A DNA stretch of 59,359 nucleotides, taken from contig JAFWKQ010000038.1 in NCBI GenBank assembly GCA_017545665.1, positions 1 through 59,359 on the forward strand, read 5' to 3'. Shown here piece by piece: positions 26,001-33,149 of the stretch. Both the position numbers and the translations under genes were made by a program. Below the pieces are notes generated by a model, which did not search any database, was not told where the DNA came from, and saw only the letters and a list, made by a program, of their open reading frames with translations. This stretch comes from Atopobiaceae bacterium. GTDB lineage: Bacteria; Actinomycetota; Coriobacteriia; Coriobacteriales; Atopobiaceae. Each line of letters starts with the position of its first letter. Within the stretch, counting starts at the first letter, position 1.

Positions 26001-26340
26001 CCTTGCGGAGGGAATGCCGCTTGCCATGCTTGCGCACTCGATTGACGGCGAGATTTTGTTTGCCAACGAGGGGTTGGCGCGACTCTTGGGTTACGACTCT
26101 CTTGCGAATGCTCTCGATGCCGTGGGAAGGGACCTCAAGGGGTTTGTGGGTTCCGACGACTGGGCCCGTTTGCATGATTCCATACATGGCGTAGGCAACG
26201 AGGAGCACGAGATGTTGCTGCGCATTACCAAGGCGGACGGATCTTCGTTGCGCGTTGTGTATCGTTCACGGCTCATCTGCTCGAAGGAGCGGGGCAAGGT
26301 CCTCTATGCGTATTTGGTTGCGAACCACGTGAAAAGCTGA
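23017..26340 (+). CDS. PAS-GGDEF(degenerate)-EAL-GGDEF-PAS c-di-GMP protein
   Basis: About 1107 residues, cytoplasmic, with repeated signalling domains. The order is an N-terminal PAS, a degenerate GGDEF (SGDSF at the motif), an EAL domain, a PAS-like segment, a second GGDEF-type domain whose motif is NGGDEA, and a last PAS. The EAL domain keeps AEALARW, RVEFTES, MDDFGSG, LIKLD, LAEGVET and LQGYHYFTPQ, so phosphodiesterase activity is likely, while neither cyclase motif is canonical. The ATG at 23017 is picked because AGCGGAG lies 9 bp upstream; ATG at 22987 is an alternative, and earlier starts lie within the repeat. Its TGA stop is made by the next repeat copy. Confidence 0.85.
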   Translation: MESDDCLTFDWCELVPGGVVVYYADGNEEIVHANKYLLDLLECRSMDELMELTGGSFRGFVHGSDVESTEDSIWGQVEERNGLDHIYYRVRTKSGRILTIDDYGKLVSREGMRPLFYVFLVEMDQRSAVDWLTGLPGMERFLYVAGFEEKAMRERGEEPALLMFDIMGMKTYNATNGRDAGDSLLKTLAAILRQHLGSELCCRQSGDSFYGLVSMGDVQSCVKEVFREFAKECGNVLPLMAGACELAEDDDLRLVADRAKFACETDRTTWESHLSWYTEEMRNESLMRSHVLATLDQAIKEGWIKPYYQGIVRSSTRNVCSAEALARWIDPTFGQLSPAKFIPALEEAGLLHRLDMHMVDCVVADLAAGLQSKDGSLVSAGYSEDVLAPIPVSLNMSLRELRDYDMAQEIAQRCDKAGIPHSLIRVEFTESVVSKEPELLKRQVQALHSYGFEAWMDDFGSGLSSLNALKEFDFDLIKLDMGLLSGGDKEKRRVILDGVVRAAKRMGVMTLAEGVETVELAVELAELGCDMLQGYHYFTPQPIERSDDAFDCRGWPVEPIAEKDYWDAIGAVSLTDIAIAPANDGNESSSSNLPAGIFERRSGIWRPLRGTPTLAELLESRGVRSRREDGWPTDTIELDVAYESAIARCEESGDWELVAGPMEYGSGYQFRVRKIASCDDAQAYLVASTPTTLGAALGTYGDVPMGYAVLRAVYGNDGQIVDAQIVYANKLYHTWGNFGDTVLIGANLSEISPEDEKDYWVSLCRRVLESGQSIRDVTFSNHTGHWLSYSVTPSPAEDHFIFAFAFADAEQEERLELIEAGIHDPLTGLLNRRGIDEEVERHVSEHPGEPFVFVLLDVDDFKTVNDLYGHDVGDEALRLVARTLRNVFPESAVVGRNGGDEALIALFDDEAKHVEEYLNKLLGSELRCELHGRSYPLSLSAGYAWCDGNDLKDAYTRADQALYSVKLSGKSSWNAWVPEAGETPQRSMLGFTSRDLAEGMPLAMLAHSIDGEILFANEGLARLLGYDSLANALDAVGRDLKGFVGSDDWARLHDSIHGVGNEEHEMLLRITKADGSSLRVVYRSRLICSKERGKVLYAYLVANHVKS

Positions 26341-26410
26341 CAAGGGGACAGGTCGCTTGTCAGCTTTTGACGTTTAAGCTGACAAGGGGACAGGTCACTT
26401 GTCAGCTTTT
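26332..26410. repeat. REP-like repeat cluster E (2 reverse copies)
   Basis: Two copies in reverse orientation (26332-26368 and 26376-26410), both followed by the same GACGTTTA tail, so they form a tandem unit of about 42 bp. They lie between two convergent genes. The first copy provides the stop codon of the upstream c-di-GMP protein. Both arms are complete, ending in A and T runs, so each could terminate transcription from both sides. Confidence 0.9.
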
Positions 26411-26415
26411 GACGT

Positions 26416-27600
26416 TTAGTCAGTCGCGACCTCGCGCATTTGGAAGCTCTCTCGCATGCGGAGCAACAGGATAAGCGGGATGATGAAGAAGGCGGCTAGC
26501 GCAACCAGGGCAATGCGCATGCCAAACTGATCTGCCAAAAAGCCGGTGAATGCGGTAAAGGCAAAGCCGCCGATGCCCGTGGCCGTGGTTATCATGCCCG
26601 TGGCGGTGGCGGTTTTGTTGCCAGCGAAGGGCAGCGATAACGACAACGAGCACGGATACACCGCTCCGCTCGCGAGACCCAGCGGGATGCAGAGCAGCAG
26701 CACGAGCATGCTGTTGTTTGCGATTGCAATGAGGGCCGCCGCGCATGGAATGGCTATGACGCAGGTTATGAGGATCCTGTACGCATGTTTGGAAAAGCGT
26801 CCGACGAGGAAGCGTGCGGGTATCATTGCAGCCCAATAGAGCGAGAGGGCGAGCTTTCCGGTGTCCGCGTGGAGCTCTGTTTGGAACAGGGTGTCCACGA
26901 AGAACGCGAAGCCGTTCTCGAAGCCCACGTACACGCACATGACGACGCAGAGCACGAGCACGCCCGCAAGCACGAAGGTGGCCTCGGCAGAGCGAACGCC
27001 GCGTTTGCGCGGGGTCTTCTCGCGGGCCTCAAGACCGCAAGCGCGTATGCCCGCCAGCGCCGCAATCGTGCCGATGCCAAGCAGCACAAAGAGCGCTTTC
27101 CAGCTGATCCCAAGGCCAAGGTAGAGTGACACGGCCAAGGGAGAGACCACCGCACCAAAGGCATACATGGACGTAAGATAGCCGATGCGACGGTCCTTGC
27201 TCACCGGATAGGCGTCCGCAAGTGCTGCGATGGCGATGAACTGCAGTGCGCTGGTGGAAATGCCAAGCAAAAACATGCCCGCCAGGAAGAATACGCTGGA
27301 AGGCGCGAGGAGCAGCCCCAGGCACGAGATGATTTGCAGGCTGAGCATAATCGTTATGCTTTTGCCCTTTCCCACGCGGTCTGCCCATCTACCCAGGAGC
27401 AAGGGCGCGAGCATGTCGGCGAGCAGTTCCAACGCGGCGTAAAATCCCATGGAGGTTATGGAGAGGTCGTAGCTCTGGCCTATGCTCAGCAGGCTTGCCT
27501 GGTAACCGCCAGACTCGAAGCCGTTGAGGAAGATGATGAGAAACAAGAAGACCCATAGGTAGTCCTTGCAGCGAAATACTGCGCTTCGCACATGGTCCAT
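26416..27600 (-). CDS. MFS transporter
   Basis: A 394-residue major facilitator with about twelve hydrophobic segments. The first half shows the family loop between helices 2 and 3 (LLGRWADRVGKGKSI), and long hydrophobic helices such as VFFLAGMFLLGISTSALQFI follow. A central cytoplasmic loop is basic (EAREKTPRKRGVRS). The start at 27600 has GGGAGGT upstream. The gene is convergent with the c-di-GMP protein, separated by two REP-like copies. The substrate cannot be predicted; no neighbouring enzyme on the same strand gives a hint. Confidence 0.88.
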   Translation of the reverse strand: MDHVRSAVFRCKDYLWVFLFLIIFLNGFESGGYQASLLSIGQSYDLSITSMGFYAALELLADMLAPLLLGRWADRVGKGKSITIMLSLQIISCLGLLLAPSSVFFLAGMFLLGISTSALQFIAIAALADAYPVSKDRRIGYLTSMYAFGAVVSPLAVSLYLGLGISWKALFVLLGIGTIAALAGIRACGLEAREKTPRKRGVRSAEATFVLAGVLVLCVVMCVYVGFENGFAFFVDTLFQTELHADTGKLALSLYWAAMIPARFLVGRFSKHAYRILITCVIAIPCAAALIAIANNSMLVLLLCIPLGLASGAVYPCSLSLSLPFAGNKTATATGMITTATGIGGFAFTAFTGFLADQFGMRIALVALAAFFIIPLILLLRMRESFQMREVATD

Positions 27601-27758
27601 CTGCGACCTCCCAGCCTTAGGCCAATAACTATACCTTTATTGTACTATACAACGCTTAGGGTGCCCTTGAGGTTTTAGGGGCGAACGCACTATCCTTGGC
27701 GGATGGTGACCACGATCTTTTTCGGAAGCTCAGCTCCCTCCTCAAATGCGTAATCAAT

Positions 27759-28781
27759 CTACGATATGCCGGTTTTGAGGACGTTGCTTACCAGATCGTA
27801 CGCTCCCTTCGTTGCGTCTAAGGCGGGTCCGTTGTACAGAAATTCAAGAGTCGCCTGCTGCAGTGTGCCCGACCACTCGATGGTTGCCTTGAGCTTGGCG
27901 TCGGCAAGGGTCGCCATGATGAGCTGGAGAATCTCCTCGAACACGAGTTGGAGGTGGAATGCCTGGACTGGCGGCAGCTCGCTTCTAATTCCGTATTTCT
28001 CGATCTCACTCATCATTTCGAAGAAGTCGTAGTCCTTGTCTTCGATCTCTATCTCCAGCACATTGAGGCGGTGCACGAACCTGCGGGTTTTCTCGCGAAC
28101 GGGGTTGTCGAAAACCTGATAGGGGTCGCCTTCCTCATAGATGCCACCTTCGTCCATGTAGAAGACGCGGTTGCAGATGGCGCGAGCGAACGACATCTCG
28201 TGCGCCACGATCATGAGCGTCTTGCCGGTATTTGCCAGCTCGCGGGTGACGGCCTGAACTTCGCCCACCATCGTGGGGTCGAGCGCGCTGGTGGGCTCGT
28301 CGAAGAGGATCACCTCGGGGTCCATGACGAGTGTGCGGGCGATGGCGATGCGCTGCTTTTGTCCGCCCGAGAGCTCGTCGGGATAGTTTAGGGCCTTGCT
28401 TGCGAGACCCACCATGCGCAACAGCCACATGGCCTTGTTGTAGGCGTCCTGCTTTGTGGCTCCCAACAGCTCTATGGGGGGAAGCATCACGTTCTCGATC
28501 ACCGTGCGGTGTCCGAACAGGTTGAAGGACTGAAACACCATGCCCAGCCTCTTGCGAACCTCGTTGATGTTGCATGCGGGGTCGGTTATTTCCACGTCAT
28601 CGAGCCAGACCTTTCCCGAGGTAGGCTTCTCGAGTTGGTTGATGCACCGCAGGAGCGTGCTCTTTCCCGTGCCGGACGGTCCGATAACCGATACGACGTC
28701 TCCGTCGTTGACGGTGGCACTTACGTCCTTGAGGGGAGTGACGTTGGGGTATTCCTTGCGGAGATGTTCGATTCTAATCAT
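27759..28781 (-). CDS. Polar amino-acid ABC transporter ATPase with amber-truncated C-terminal extension
   Basis: A 340-residue ATPase of the GlnQ/HisP type: Walker A GPSGTGKST, signature LSGGQKQR, Walker B VILFDEP, switch His VAHEMS. After about residue 235 it carries an extension like that of the fused transporter at 18516 (EILQLIM region). The frame stays open beyond its TAG at 27759-27761 for 22 codons (IDYAFEEGAELPKKIVVTIR...) to a second TAG at 27690, so the stop looks like a nonsense mutation that removes the last strands of the extension. Upstream lies the deleted binding/permease partner. The gene is probably without a working transporter. Confidence 0.8.
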   Translation of the reverse strand: MIRIEHLRKEYPNVTPLKDVSATVNDGDVVSVIGPSGTGKSTLLRCINQLEKPTSGKVWLDDVEITDPACNINEVRKRLGMVFQSFNLFGHRTVIENVMLPPIELLGATKQDAYNKAMWLLRMVGLASKALNYPDELSGGQKQRIAIARTLVMDPEVILFDEPTSALDPTMVGEVQAVTRELANTGKTLMIVAHEMSFARAICNRVFYMDEGGIYEEGDPYQVFDNPVREKTRRFVHRLNVLEIEIEDKDYDFFEMMSEIEKYGIRSELPPVQAFHLQLVFEEILQLIMATLADAKLKATIEWSGTLQQATLEFLYNGPALDATKGAYDLVSNVLKTGIS

Positions 28782-28787
28782 CGGTTA

Positions 28788-29381
28788 TCACTCCCTTAAG
28801 AATTTCGTCTTTGGTGCGCCGCTGATTCCGTTTGCGATGCGTCCACCGTTGCGGCATAGTAGGAACACCACAAAGCCGAGCGCCGCTAGGGCAAAGTACG
28901 CCTTGCCCGACTGCACGGCGGGCAAGGTGGCGTCAAAGTTCATGGGGGTGATCTTTAGCCCGTATCCGGTACTCTCGCAAAACCGCGCGGCGAGCTCGAT
29001 CTCCAGCCCCACCAACTCGTTGTCTCGATAGTAGTTCATGGGCGGATAGGCGCCTTCGGTTGCCATGGTGAGCGTGCCTTTTGTGGCGGGAAGGGATTCG
29101 TAGTTGGGAACGACCTTCTCGCTGTCTTTGCCCTTGGTCCATCTGTTCGTCATCTGCTCGAGTTCACCAGATTTTTTGACCTTGTCCAGCCATGCGTTGA
29201 TCTCGCGCCCGAGCGCCTCGCCCTCTTCCGACTTGGGAAGCACGGAGCCGAACTCGAAGTCGGACAAGTGGCCGTTAAGCCTACCGCATGATATCCGTTC
29301 TCGTGGTGTGATTGTTGGATTCGCCGCCGAAGTGGATATGGCTCCTCGCACGATTGCCGTATACGATAAACATGATATCAA
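28788..29381 (-). pseudogene. Remnant of fused solute-binding/permease ABC protein
   Basis: A 197-codon open frame that joins pieces of a protein like the one at 18516. From about residue 35 it matches the end of the SBP lobe 2 and closing helix (LSDFEFGSVLPKSEEGEALG, KKSGELEQMTNRWTK) and lobe 1 (GTLTMATEGAYPPMNYY). At QSGKAY it jumps into a single hydrophobic helix (FALAALGFVVFLL) and a permease-like tail, so nearly all of the permease is missing by an in-frame deletion. The first 33 codons (to about 29281) do not match the paralogue and probably come from unrelated sequence. It ends 6 bp before its ATPase. Non-functional as a permease. Confidence 0.75.
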
Positions 29382-29399
29382 AAGGTTCTATTCTGTGCG

Positions 29400-29585
29400 G
29401 TGCTCTGGAACGCTGAATCTTGTGGCATTGCATCTGGCAAACGTCTTGGTGGCGTGATCTGCTACCAAATGCACGCGGTTTTTGGAAAAGTCTTCAAACG
29501 CCGCACCTTCATCTTCCAACAGCTTAGTTTGAAGATGAAGGTAGTTCGCCTCGCTCTTGATTCCACCGCACGTATTTTAAAGTAA
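29400..29585 (+). pseudogene. Unidentified coding remnant
   Basis: A short open frame with protein-like composition (GIASGKRLGGVICYQMHAVF) running to a TAA at 29585. A neighbouring plus-strand frame (TIAVYDKHDIKRFYS) ends near where this begins, as if one gene had been frameshifted. No start signal, no recognised family. It lies between the truncated transporter gene and a small membrane protein in a region full of relics. It may be chance. Confidence 0.2.
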
Positions 29586-29795
29586 TGCCGTAATGGGTAT
29601 TGGGCAAATGGCCACTATTAGATAGAACATATGGTCGTATGCATATTCGATACCGATAATATCAAAGTTCGTAAACGTTATGCTTATGCATAGAACAGCC
29701 AGTATAAGGAAGATCGCCCAACGCTCTCGTGCTTTGAGTTCAAAGTAGAGACCACGCCAGCACAACGCATCTATAACGCTTGATCGTTTGGCCAT
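29577..29795 (-). CDS. Small membrane protein, hypothetical
   Basis: A 72-residue protein with two hydrophobic segments (WAIFLILAVLCISITF and MFYLIVAICPIPITALL) and a basic N-terminus (MAKRSSVIDALCWRG). A ribosome site (GGAAGGG) precedes the ATG at 29795. No family recognised. It stands alone in a relic-rich stretch; it could be a real small protein or the tail of a decayed membrane protein. Confidence 0.4.
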   Translation of the reverse strand: MAKRSSVIDALCWRGLYFELKARERWAIFLILAVLCISITFTNFDIIGIEYAYDHMFYLIVAICPIPITALL

Positions 29796-29867
29796 AGCAC
29801 AACCCTTCCGCCCTTTTTCGTATTATCCTACATCCCTAACGCAAACATCTGCAAAGGCGAGCTGAAC

Positions 29868-29969
29868 CTATATTGTGCGGCTCATGTAGTAGGTGGAGGC
29901 AAGCTGTGCGTCCAAAATCACGCGCGTAGCCTTGTTGTAGACAACCTTGATGGCTGTGTTGGGATTATC
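29868..29969 (-). pseudogene. C-terminal relic of an NADH oxidase-like flavoprotein
   Basis: Immediately after the TAG of the choloylglycine hydrolase, the same frame stays open for 33 codons to a second TAG at 29868-29870. The peptide contains AIKVVYNKATRVILDAQLAS, which matches the dimerisation-domain signature of NADH oxidases and CoA-disulfide reductases (KLVYDKxTRRILGAQ). The rest of that gene is absent. It was probably brought next to the hydrolase by deletion; whether the in-frame junction has meaning is unclear. Confidence 0.6.
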
Positions 29970-30920
29970 CTATTCTACCTGCACGATTTCGCTTCCCGTG
30001 GTGTCGTAGTCGGCAAGTGCGACGCTCACGATCGCGGGGTCGTCGTACGTGTTGTAGTAATAGGTGTTCGTGCGGGTGGACATTCCGCCGGTATACACAG
30101 TGATCTCGTAGGCGCCGTCGCCCATCTTTGCCGCGCCGTCCACCATGGAGACGCCGCCGAGCGTGTGGAACAGGCGGCTCACGTTTTCCGCCTCGGTTTC
30201 CTTTTGCGGATAGTGGGCATTGAAATAGGCCACACGCACGAAACGGGAGGGAGAGTAGCAGTCGCCCGGTATGCCTCGCATGCTGCTGCCCGAACCGAAG
30301 GCGGAAAGCTCCGCGGTACGCCACGACAGGGGACCGGCGACCTCGGGGTTGCACGAGATGTAGTTGCGCACGTTCTCCTGGTGGTAGGCAAAGGTGGGCT
30401 GGTTGGCCAGCACGTCAAAGTCGTCGTGATACACGTGCATGCCGTCGGCCATGTACTCCACCACGATGCTGCGGTTGGCGTCGCCAATAATCCAGTGCAG
30501 CAAGGAGCAGGGGAATTGCTCGTTGATGGGACGATTCACGATTGCGGTGCTTTTGAGCGCCTCTTCGACCTGGTCCACTGTCGCAAAGTTCGCGACGACC
30601 CATAGGGGGAACTCCCACGCGCACACGTTGGTCTTGTCCTTAAAGGGACCCTCCTCGTACTGGGCGTAGCCGGGGAAGTTGAGGCCGGCGACCGCCAGGC
30701 CGGCGTCGTTTGCGCAATCGAAGTACAGCGGGGTGTTCTCGGCGACGATGCCCATGCCGTAAACAGGGTATTTAAGCGCCTCGATCGCGCCAAAGGGAGA
30801 ATTCGGTGCCCATCCCGTAGGCGTGATAACGACGCGTTGGCCATAGCCACAGCTCCAGTCCAGATTGCGGCCGAAGTACATGTTCCCGCTGTTGTCGGTA
30901 AATCGGATGCCTGTGCACAT
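29970..30920 (-). CDS. Choloylglycine hydrolase (bile salt hydrolase/penicillin V acylase family)
   Basis: A 316-residue N-terminal-nucleophile hydrolase that splits amide bonds such as those of conjugated bile salts. The expected catalytic set is visible: Cys2 exposed after Met removal, Arg18 and Asp21 (FGRNLDW), Asn81 (AGLNFPGY), Asn173 (LANQPTF) and Arg226 (SPSRFVR). These spacings match true bile salt hydrolases better than penicillin acylases, though specificity cannot be settled by eye. No signal peptide, so cytoplasmic. AAAGGAG precedes the ATG. Isolated gene, with a flavoprotein relic behind and REP copies in front. The activity suits a gut habitat. Confidence 0.9.
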   Translation of the reverse strand: MCTGIRFTDNSGNMYFGRNLDWSCGYGQRVVITPTGWAPNSPFGAIEALKYPVYGMGIVAENTPLYFDCANDAGLAVAGLNFPGYAQYEEGPFKDKTNVCAWEFPLWVVANFATVDQVEEALKSTAIVNRPINEQFPCSLLHWIIGDANRSIVVEYMADGMHVYHDDFDVLANQPTFAYHQENVRNYISCNPEVAGPLSWRTAELSAFGSGSSMRGIPGDCYSPSRFVRVAYFNAHYPQKETEAENVSRLFHTLGGVSMVDGAAKMGDGAYEITVYTGGMSTRTNTYYYNTYDDPAIVSVALADYDTTGSEIVQVE

Positions 30921-31010
30921 AAGAGCTCCTTTCTATAACTCTTTGGTTAGTCTAACACGGCGATCGCAATGTGCGCGATAAGACTGACAAGGACAAGGGG
31001 ACAGACTGTC

Positions 31011-31076
31011 TGACAAGGGGACAGGTCACTTGTCAGCTTTTTGTCTGACAAGGGGACAGGTCACTTGTCAGCTTTT
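31011..31076. repeat. REP-like repeat cluster F upstream of transposase (2 reverse copies)
   Basis: Two reverse-orientation copies (31011-31042 and 31046-31076), preceded at about 30983-31000 by related fragments. They lie about 110 bp before the RAYT-type transposase start, and face the forward copy at 31950 on its other side. The 264-bp gap between the choloylglycine hydrolase and the transposase starts otherwise holds only their promoters. Confidence 0.9.
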
Positions 31077-31184
31077 AACATCAAAGTTCAAATGTCGGAG
31101 ATTATCAGTTTTTGCATTTGCGTCCCTAACACGAATGCTTGCGTTAAGATTGCAACACTCGTGTCAAGGGGATGAGGTGGAAAC

Positions 31185-31967
31185 ATGCGAACACCACGCA
31201 AACAGTGCGAGAGCCAGATCTATCACGTTGTTTCTCGCGGAACCGGACGGCAGCTCATTTTTGAAGATGACGAGGACCGCGAGCTGTTTACTCAGCTCCT
31301 TGTAAAACACAGCACTGCTGCACGCGTGGAGGTGTTTGCATGGTGTCTTATGGGCAACCATTTCCATTTGCTCCTTCGCGCTCCCATGGTTCGCATTAGC
31401 GCCTGCATGAAAGAACTTTGCGGTCGGTATGCACAGCACTTCAACATGAGGCACGGACGCGTTGGGCACCTGTTCCAGGAGCGCTTTGACAGTGAGCCCG
31501 TTGGAACCGAAGCGTATCTAGTTACCGTGGTAAGCTACATTCACTACAACCCGCAGAAGGCACACATCGCGAAGCAGGATGAGTGTCCATGGAGCAGTTA
31601 CGGTGAGTATGTGGGCAGGGAAGGGTGTTCGGAAGTCGCCACTACCGAGTATGTCCTCGGGGTGTTTGGTGGCGTGGATTCTTTTGTCCGCTACCACGAG
31701 GCCTACGCCAAGGAGGCGTCTTGTTTGGACGTGGACTCGTTACGCAAGACAACGACGTCGATGCCAGACAAGGTTGCGATTCGAATTGCGGAAGATGTGC
31801 TTGATGGTACGAGTTTGGACGAGTTGAAGTCACTTGATCGCAAGACTCGAGATAATGGAATATGTAAGCTACTCGTTGCGAGGCTCTCGGTGCGACAGGT
31901 CGAGCGCCTTACGGGAATCAGCAGGGGAGTCATACAGAGAGTATCGAAGCAAAAAGCTGACAAGTGA
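31185..31967 (+). CDS. REP-associated tyrosine transposase (RAYT, Y1 HUH family)
   Basis: A 260-residue single-strand DNA transposase related to IS200/IS605 TnpA. The HUH metal motif is His59-Phe-His61 (GNHFHLLL) and the catalytic tyrosine is probably Tyr118 in SYIHYNPQKA; HLFQERFDSEPV between them is typical of RAYTs. A C-terminal extension (about 170-260) ends in a helix-turn-helix-like region (LSVRQVERLTGISRGVIQRV). Reverse-oriented REP-like copies lie upstream and a forward copy overlaps its last codons, giving KADK and the stop. RAYTs bind and nick such stem-loops, so this is the likely source of the repeats across the window. Intact by eye. Confidence 0.9.
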   Translation: MRTPRKQCESQIYHVVSRGTGRQLIFEDDEDRELFTQLLVKHSTAARVEVFAWCLMGNHFHLLLRAPMVRISACMKELCGRYAQHFNMRHGRVGHLFQERFDSEPVGTEAYLVTVVSYIHYNPQKAHIAKQDECPWSSYGEYVGREGCSEVATTEYVLGVFGGVDSFVRYHEAYAKEASCLDVDSLRKTTTSMPDKVAIRIAEDVLDGTSLDELKSLDRKTRDNGICKLLVARLSVRQVERLTGISRGVIQRVSKQKADK

Positions 31968-31982
31968 CCTGTCCCCTTGTCA
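31950..31982. repeat. REP-like repeat copy overlapping transposase 3' end
   Basis: One forward copy. It contains the transposase stop codon and ends about 6 bp before the ribosome site (GGAGGAGG) of the next gene. Together with cluster F it puts inverted repeats on both sides of the transposase gene. Confidence 0.9.
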
Positions 31983-31997
31983 GGTTTGGAGGAGGAC

Positions 31998-32948
31998 ATG
32001 GAAGTTAGAGCCTGGGAATACAATGAGTTTCCGGCATTCGATGAGGACGTGGAAGGCGCGGTGTGGCTCAATACCACCGGCGACGAGCCCGGTGCGCGCT
32101 ACGTACCGAACGTCGAGTACCAAAGCGTGGGAGGCGTGCCGCGCGTGCTGCAGATCCTCATCCCCAACTCGCGCAATGCCAAGGCGCCGAAAGAGGGTCG
32201 TGCGGCCACCCGAACGTATCCTTGCATCGTGTATGTGCAGGGGTCCGCGTGGGAGGAGCAAGACGTCTACGCCAACCTTCCCTGCATCGCGCGGCTTGCG
32301 AGCCTTGGCTACGTGGTGGCTGTGGTGCAGTACCGCGAGAGTGGCTTGGGCGTCTTTCCTGACCCGGTGCGTGACGCGCGCAACGCCGTGCGATTCATGC
32401 GCGTTAACGCCGCCATGTATGCTGTGGACCCAAATCGCATGGCGGTGATGGGAGACTCGTCGGGTGGTCACACCGCTGTGTACGCTGGCATTTTGCACGA
32501 CGACAAGAGCGAGCACAATCTGTTCCCCGGCGTTTCCGCCGAGGTGGATGCCATCGTCAACTACTACGGTTCCACCGACCTCACGTTTGAGGACTCCAAC
32601 CCCTGCACCACGAATCACAACGAGCCCGATTCGCCTGAGGGCATGCAGATGGGCGGAATAAACCTCAACGAGGACCGTGACGCCTGCAAACGGCTGAGCG
32701 TCCGCTGCAACATAGACGAGCAAACGCAGATCGCACCCGTGATTCATTTTCACGGAACCAAAGACCGTACGGTAAACACGCGTTGCAGCGTGCTGTTGCA
32801 CGAGCGCCTTTTGGCGACGGGACATGAGTCGTCGCTCTATTTGCTGCGCGACGCGGACCACGGCGGCCCGGAGTTCTGGTCACCCGAGGTGCTGGCCATC
32901 GTGGATGACTTCTTGCGGAAGCACTTGGATAGAAAAGCTGACAAGTGA
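31998..32948 (+). CDS. Alpha/beta-hydrolase (esterase/acylaminopeptidase-like)
   Basis: A 316-residue cytoplasmic hydrolase. The nucleophile elbow is GDSSGGHTA, an oxyanion strand YPCIVYVQGSAW lies earlier, the likely acid Asp is in FHGTKDRTV and the His in DADHGGPEFW. The fold resembles BD-FAE and hormone-sensitive-lipase-like esterases; the substrate may be an acetylated or feruloylated sugar, but that is only a family tendency. The ATG at 31998 follows GGAGGAGG immediately downstream of a REP copy; a TTG inside the repeat is discarded. Its last four residues (KADK) and stop come from another repeat copy. Confidence 0.85.
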   Translation: MEVRAWEYNEFPAFDEDVEGAVWLNTTGDEPGARYVPNVEYQSVGGVPRVLQILIPNSRNAKAPKEGRAATRTYPCIVYVQGSAWEEQDVYANLPCIARLASLGYVVAVVQYRESGLGVFPDPVRDARNAVRFMRVNAAMYAVDPNRMAVMGDSSGGHTAVYAGILHDDKSEHNLFPGVSAEVDAIVNYYGSTDLTFEDSNPCTTNHNEPDSPEGMQMGGINLNEDRDACKRLSVRCNIDEQTQIAPVIHFHGTKDRTVNTRCSVLLHERLLATGHESSLYLLRDADHGGPEFWSPEVLAIVDDFLRKHLDRKADK

Positions 32949-33026
32949 CCTGTCCCCTTGTCATGTGTCATGGAAAAGCTGACAAGTGACCTGTCCCCTT
33001 GTCATGTCTGACCTGTCCCCTTGTCA
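32933..33026. repeat. REP-like repeat cluster G (2 copies, 1 fragment)
   Basis: Forward copies at 32933-32963 and 32974-33004, and a core-plus-right-arm fragment at 33007-33026. The first copy provides the end of the upstream esterase gene. The remaining space up to 33150 holds the promoter of the acyl carrier protein gene. Confidence 0.9.
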
Positions 33027-33149
33027 TATTGCACAAATGGGTGTGGGCATTTGTGGCGTTGTTTGAATCGTAAGACATGGCACTTTGCTTGCAAACAGGC
33101 GAGACTATATATAGGCAAGTTAAGTAATCTCGCTGAAGGGAGACCAAAA

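Noticed and set aside
27690..29972. TAG recoding as a sense codon, suggested by two in-frame TAG codons followed by open frame
   Set aside because: Many intact genes in the window end in TAG (for example at 887, 4025 and 54346), and both cases lie in a decaying region where mutation or deletion explains them better.
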